DNA from: Lachnospiraceae bacterium 10-1
GTDB taxonomy: Bacteria; Bacillota; Clostridia; Lachnospirales; Lachnospiraceae
Reading direction: 5' to 3'
DNA: 64,000 bases
Assembly (NCBI GenBank): GCA_000403495.2
Contig: KE159810.1
Location: forward strand, 709,272-773,271
How positions within the stretch are numbered: position 1 is the stretch's first letter; each line of letters begins with the position of its first letter. Under the pieces are notes generated by a model, which was given only the letters and a program-made list of their open reading frames with translations, ran no database searches and was not told the DNA's origin. Below, piece after piece: positions 62,381 through 64,000 of this stretch. The translations under genes were made by a program, and so were the position numbers.

Positions 62381-62409
62381 ATACTAGACGTTTAAACGTC
62401 TAATATCAA
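62381..62409 (-). promoter_or_regulatory. Promoter with palindromic operator in its spacer
   Basis: Minus strand: -35 TTGATA (62404-62409), 17-base spacer, -10 TAGTAT (62381-62386). The perfect 18-base palindrome TAGACGTTTAAACGTCTA (62385-62402) covers the spacer, the usual position for a repressor site. Confidence 0.75.
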
Positions 62410-62439
62410 GTAGAAACTCATTCTTTCTAAAAATTTAAT

Positions 62440-62640
62440 AATTTGCGACACACCCTCCGGGAGTGTCGTGGGTAGAATAGCAAGCACTGCCCATGTCCGG
62501 ACACATGGGCGAAATTCCCCATACTTCCCTACCGTCCGTATGATGAAATTTCCATAGGGAAGTATCCCTAACCCTCTTTGGTTTTCTTTGCGTTTTTCTC
62601 TGCAAGTCCTTGACCTTCCCACGCAGATTTGCTACAATAA
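62440..62640 (+). other. Candidate oriT of the third mobilization module
   Basis: Two hairpins (ACACCCTCCGGGAGTGT and GCCCATGTCC/GGACACATGGGC) precede GGGAAGTATCCCTAACCCTC, which resembles GGGAAGTCCCCCTAGCCCCC in the second module. It lies just upstream of mobC and the relaxase. Confidence 0.55.
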
Positions 62641-62753
62641 CACATGGATAATTCTATCCAAAACAACTGAACAGACACGAAACCAGACTGTTGTAAACCG
62701 GACAAGTTACAGCAGTTTTTTTATGCCTAAAAAACAGAAAAGGAGTGTTAAAA

Positions 62754-63095
62754 ATGGCACACAGGACACGCACCAACCGGAATGAATTTCACTTAGATGA
62801 CAAGGAGCAGTACATCCTTGACGAGAAGTTTAGGCTGTCCGGCATGAAAAGCAAATCGGCTTTCCTCCGGAAGCTGATTCTATACGGATATGTCTATGAC
62901 GTGGATTACAGTTTTTTGCGGGAATACAATACGGAGTTAGGGCGGATCAGTTCAAGTCTGAACCAGATTGCGAAAAGAATTAACAGCACAAACCACATCT
63001 ATCAGGAAGATATGGACGAAGTAAAGGAGTTGATGAAACAGGTATGGCAGTCACAAAAATCCATGCTGTCACAGCAACCGTTGATAAAGCGGTAG
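62754..63095 (+). CDS. MobC-family relaxosome protein
   Basis: 113 residues from MAHRTRTNRNEF. Core LGRISSSLNQIAKRINSTNH; nearly the same protein as at 33104-33445 (SGMKSKSAFLRKLILYGYVY). Works with the relaxase that starts inside its 3' end. Confidence 0.88.
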   Translation: MAHRTRTNRNEFHLDDKEQYILDEKFRLSGMKSKSAFLRKLILYGYVYDVDYSFLREYNTELGRISSSLNQIAKRINSTNHIYQEDMDEVKELMKQVWQSQKSMLSQQPLIKR

Positions 63096-64000
63096 CCTAC
63101 ATATGCAACCCGGACAAAACAGACGGAAGCATCTATATTTCTTCCTATGCCTGTGCGCCGGAAACCGCTGCGATTGACTTCAAATACACCTTAGACCACT
63201 GCCGGGAAAACAGCCCCAATAAAGCCTATCATCTGATACAGGCTTTCGCTCCCGGTGAGGTCAGCTTTGAGGAAGCGCACCAGATCGGGAAAGAACTTGC
63301 GGACAAGGTTTTAGAGGGGAAATATTCTTATGTTGTCACCACACACATTGATAAAGGTCACGTCCATAACCATATCATTTTCTGTGCCGCTGACAACATA
63401 GAGCATGACAAATACCATGATTGCAAACAGAGCTATTACCGCATCCGAAAATTAAGTGACGAGCTGTGCAGCGAGCATAATCTTTCTGTCATTATCCCCG
63501 GTGGGGAGCGTGGGAAAAAATACAACGAATGGCAGGCAGACAAGAACAGCACCGCATGGAAAACACAGATAAGGAAAGACATCAACGCCGCCATAAAATC
63601 ATCCTCCACCTATGAAGAATTTCTGCTCCTGATGCGGGCAAAAGGCTATGAGATAAAAGGAGAAACTTTTGGGGAAGATGCCCTCAAATTTATCTCCTTC
63701 CGTCCAATCGGCAAAGACCGTTTTGTGCGTGGCAGCATCAAGTCACTCGGAAAGGAATACACAAAGGAGCGCATCAAAGAACGGATTGAATTAAAGCGGG
63801 AGCGAAAAGCAGTTATCCCGAAAAGGGATTACGCAAATAAGAGATTAATTGACACCTCTGATGAGAAATTTCAGAACAGTCCGGGGCTGCAGAGGTGGGC
63901 GGCGGTAGAGAATTTAAAGATTGCGGCACAGGCATATAATGAAGCTGGCTCTATAAAAGAACTGGAACAGAAAATCGCTGCCACAGCCGCCACCGGGAAG
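63044..64000 (+). CDS. Relaxase, 5' part (continues beyond the window)
   Basis: 319 codons are open from ATG at 63044 to the window edge. N-terminal nicking domain: YICNPDKTDGSIYISSY, the AYHLIQAFAPGEVS strand, and the histidine site YVVTTHIDKGHVHNHIIFC. Then a helical part (KSSSTYEEFLLLMRAKGYEI). Relaxase/mobilization nuclease family, different from the one at 29177. Its ATG lies 52 bases inside mobC. Confidence 0.88.
   Translation, partial: MAVTKIHAVTATVDKAVAYICNPDKTDGSIYISSYACAPETAAIDFKYTLDHCRENSPNKAYHLIQAFAPGEVSFEEAHQIGKELADKVLEGKYSYVVTTHIDKGHVHNHIIFCAADNIEHDKYHDCKQSYYRIRKLSDELCSEHNLSVIIPGGERGKKYNEWQADKNSTAWKTQIRKDINAAIKSSSTYEEFLLLMRAKGYEIKGETFGEDALKFISFRPIGKDRFVRGSIKSLGKEYTKERIKERIELKRERKAVIPKRDYANKRLIDTSDEKFQNSPGLQRWAAVENLKIAAQAYNEAGSIKELEQKIAATAATGK

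Noticed and set aside
1-64000. CRISPR arrays, rRNA or tRNA genes
   Set aside because: No regularly spaced repeats, no rRNA-like sequence and no cloverleaf were recognised by eye; a tRNA scan was not possible.

Overview
The window reads as accessory DNA from a gut Firmicute, most likely a Clostridia/Lachnospiraceae-type bacterium. The basis is AT-rich host-type genes with strong GGAGG ribosome sites, GC-richer conjugative-transposon modules of the Tn1549 type, LanFEG/Cpr-type antimicrobial-peptide ABC systems, a GPH-type lactose operon and many Xre regulators with membrane tails. Genus cannot be fixed from sequence reading alone.

Layout. 0-1.8 kb: end of an oligopeptide ABC operon (OppC-like permease) and an AIM24-family protein. 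1.9-3.8 kb: a complete retron (promoter, msr/msd RNA, reverse transcriptase fused to a TOPRIM domain). It abuts a decayed Bce-type operon (3.8-5.2 kb). 5.2-12.8 kb: two small unknown genes, a secreted protein with an OmpR-type two-component system, and a graveyard of broken ABC-transporter genes. 13-31.2 kb: a mosaic of Tn1549-like element fragments on both strands (serine recombinase, VirD4 pieces, RepA tail, DnaC-like ATPase, TnpW, Maff2, sigma factor, HTH, MobC, relaxase). It is interrupted by an IS21-family element and carries cargo: lipoprotein, Rpn nuclease, CFI-box protein, TetR/nitroreductase pair, deaminase and cysteine hydrolase. 31.3-39.9 kb: a second element remnant (two DeoR-type regulators, MobC without relaxase) carrying a metallophosphoesterase and a full Cpr-like antimicrobial-peptide resistance locus. 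40-45.4 kb: another VirD4 scrap, a membrane-protein cargo gene, a truncated group II intron, an error-prone Y-family polymerase with an S24 repressor, and a MITE. 45.4-54 kb: host-like genes with a lactose operon (LacZ, GPH symporter, AraC regulators). 54-57.2 kb: small regulators and broken genes. 57.3-62.4 kb: a LanFEG-type ABC transporter with lipoprotein and two-component system. 62.4-64 kb: a third mobilization module (oriT-like region, MobC, relaxase running off the window).

How the genes work together. Two intact antimicrobial-peptide sensing and export loci, plus several decayed ones, sit among at least three mobilization modules, so the region looks like a hot spot where resistance cargo arrives, duplicates and decays. 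The retron and the repressor/polymerase pair are probable defence and stress functions.

Most unusual signals. (1) A 12-base junction, TAAATTCCAGTT, overlaps the stop codon of three unrelated cargo genes. In one case a group II intron starts immediately after it, and its last six bases are complementary to sites inside that intron. (2) A roughly 150-base palindromic element with DnaA-box-like 9-mers occurs twice and a half-copy once. (3) An orphan 25-residue ORF has its own ribosome site, a 12-base stem and a terminator. (4) An RT-TOPRIM retron occurs in a Gram-positive accessory region. All assignments come from reading translations and motifs; no database search was run.
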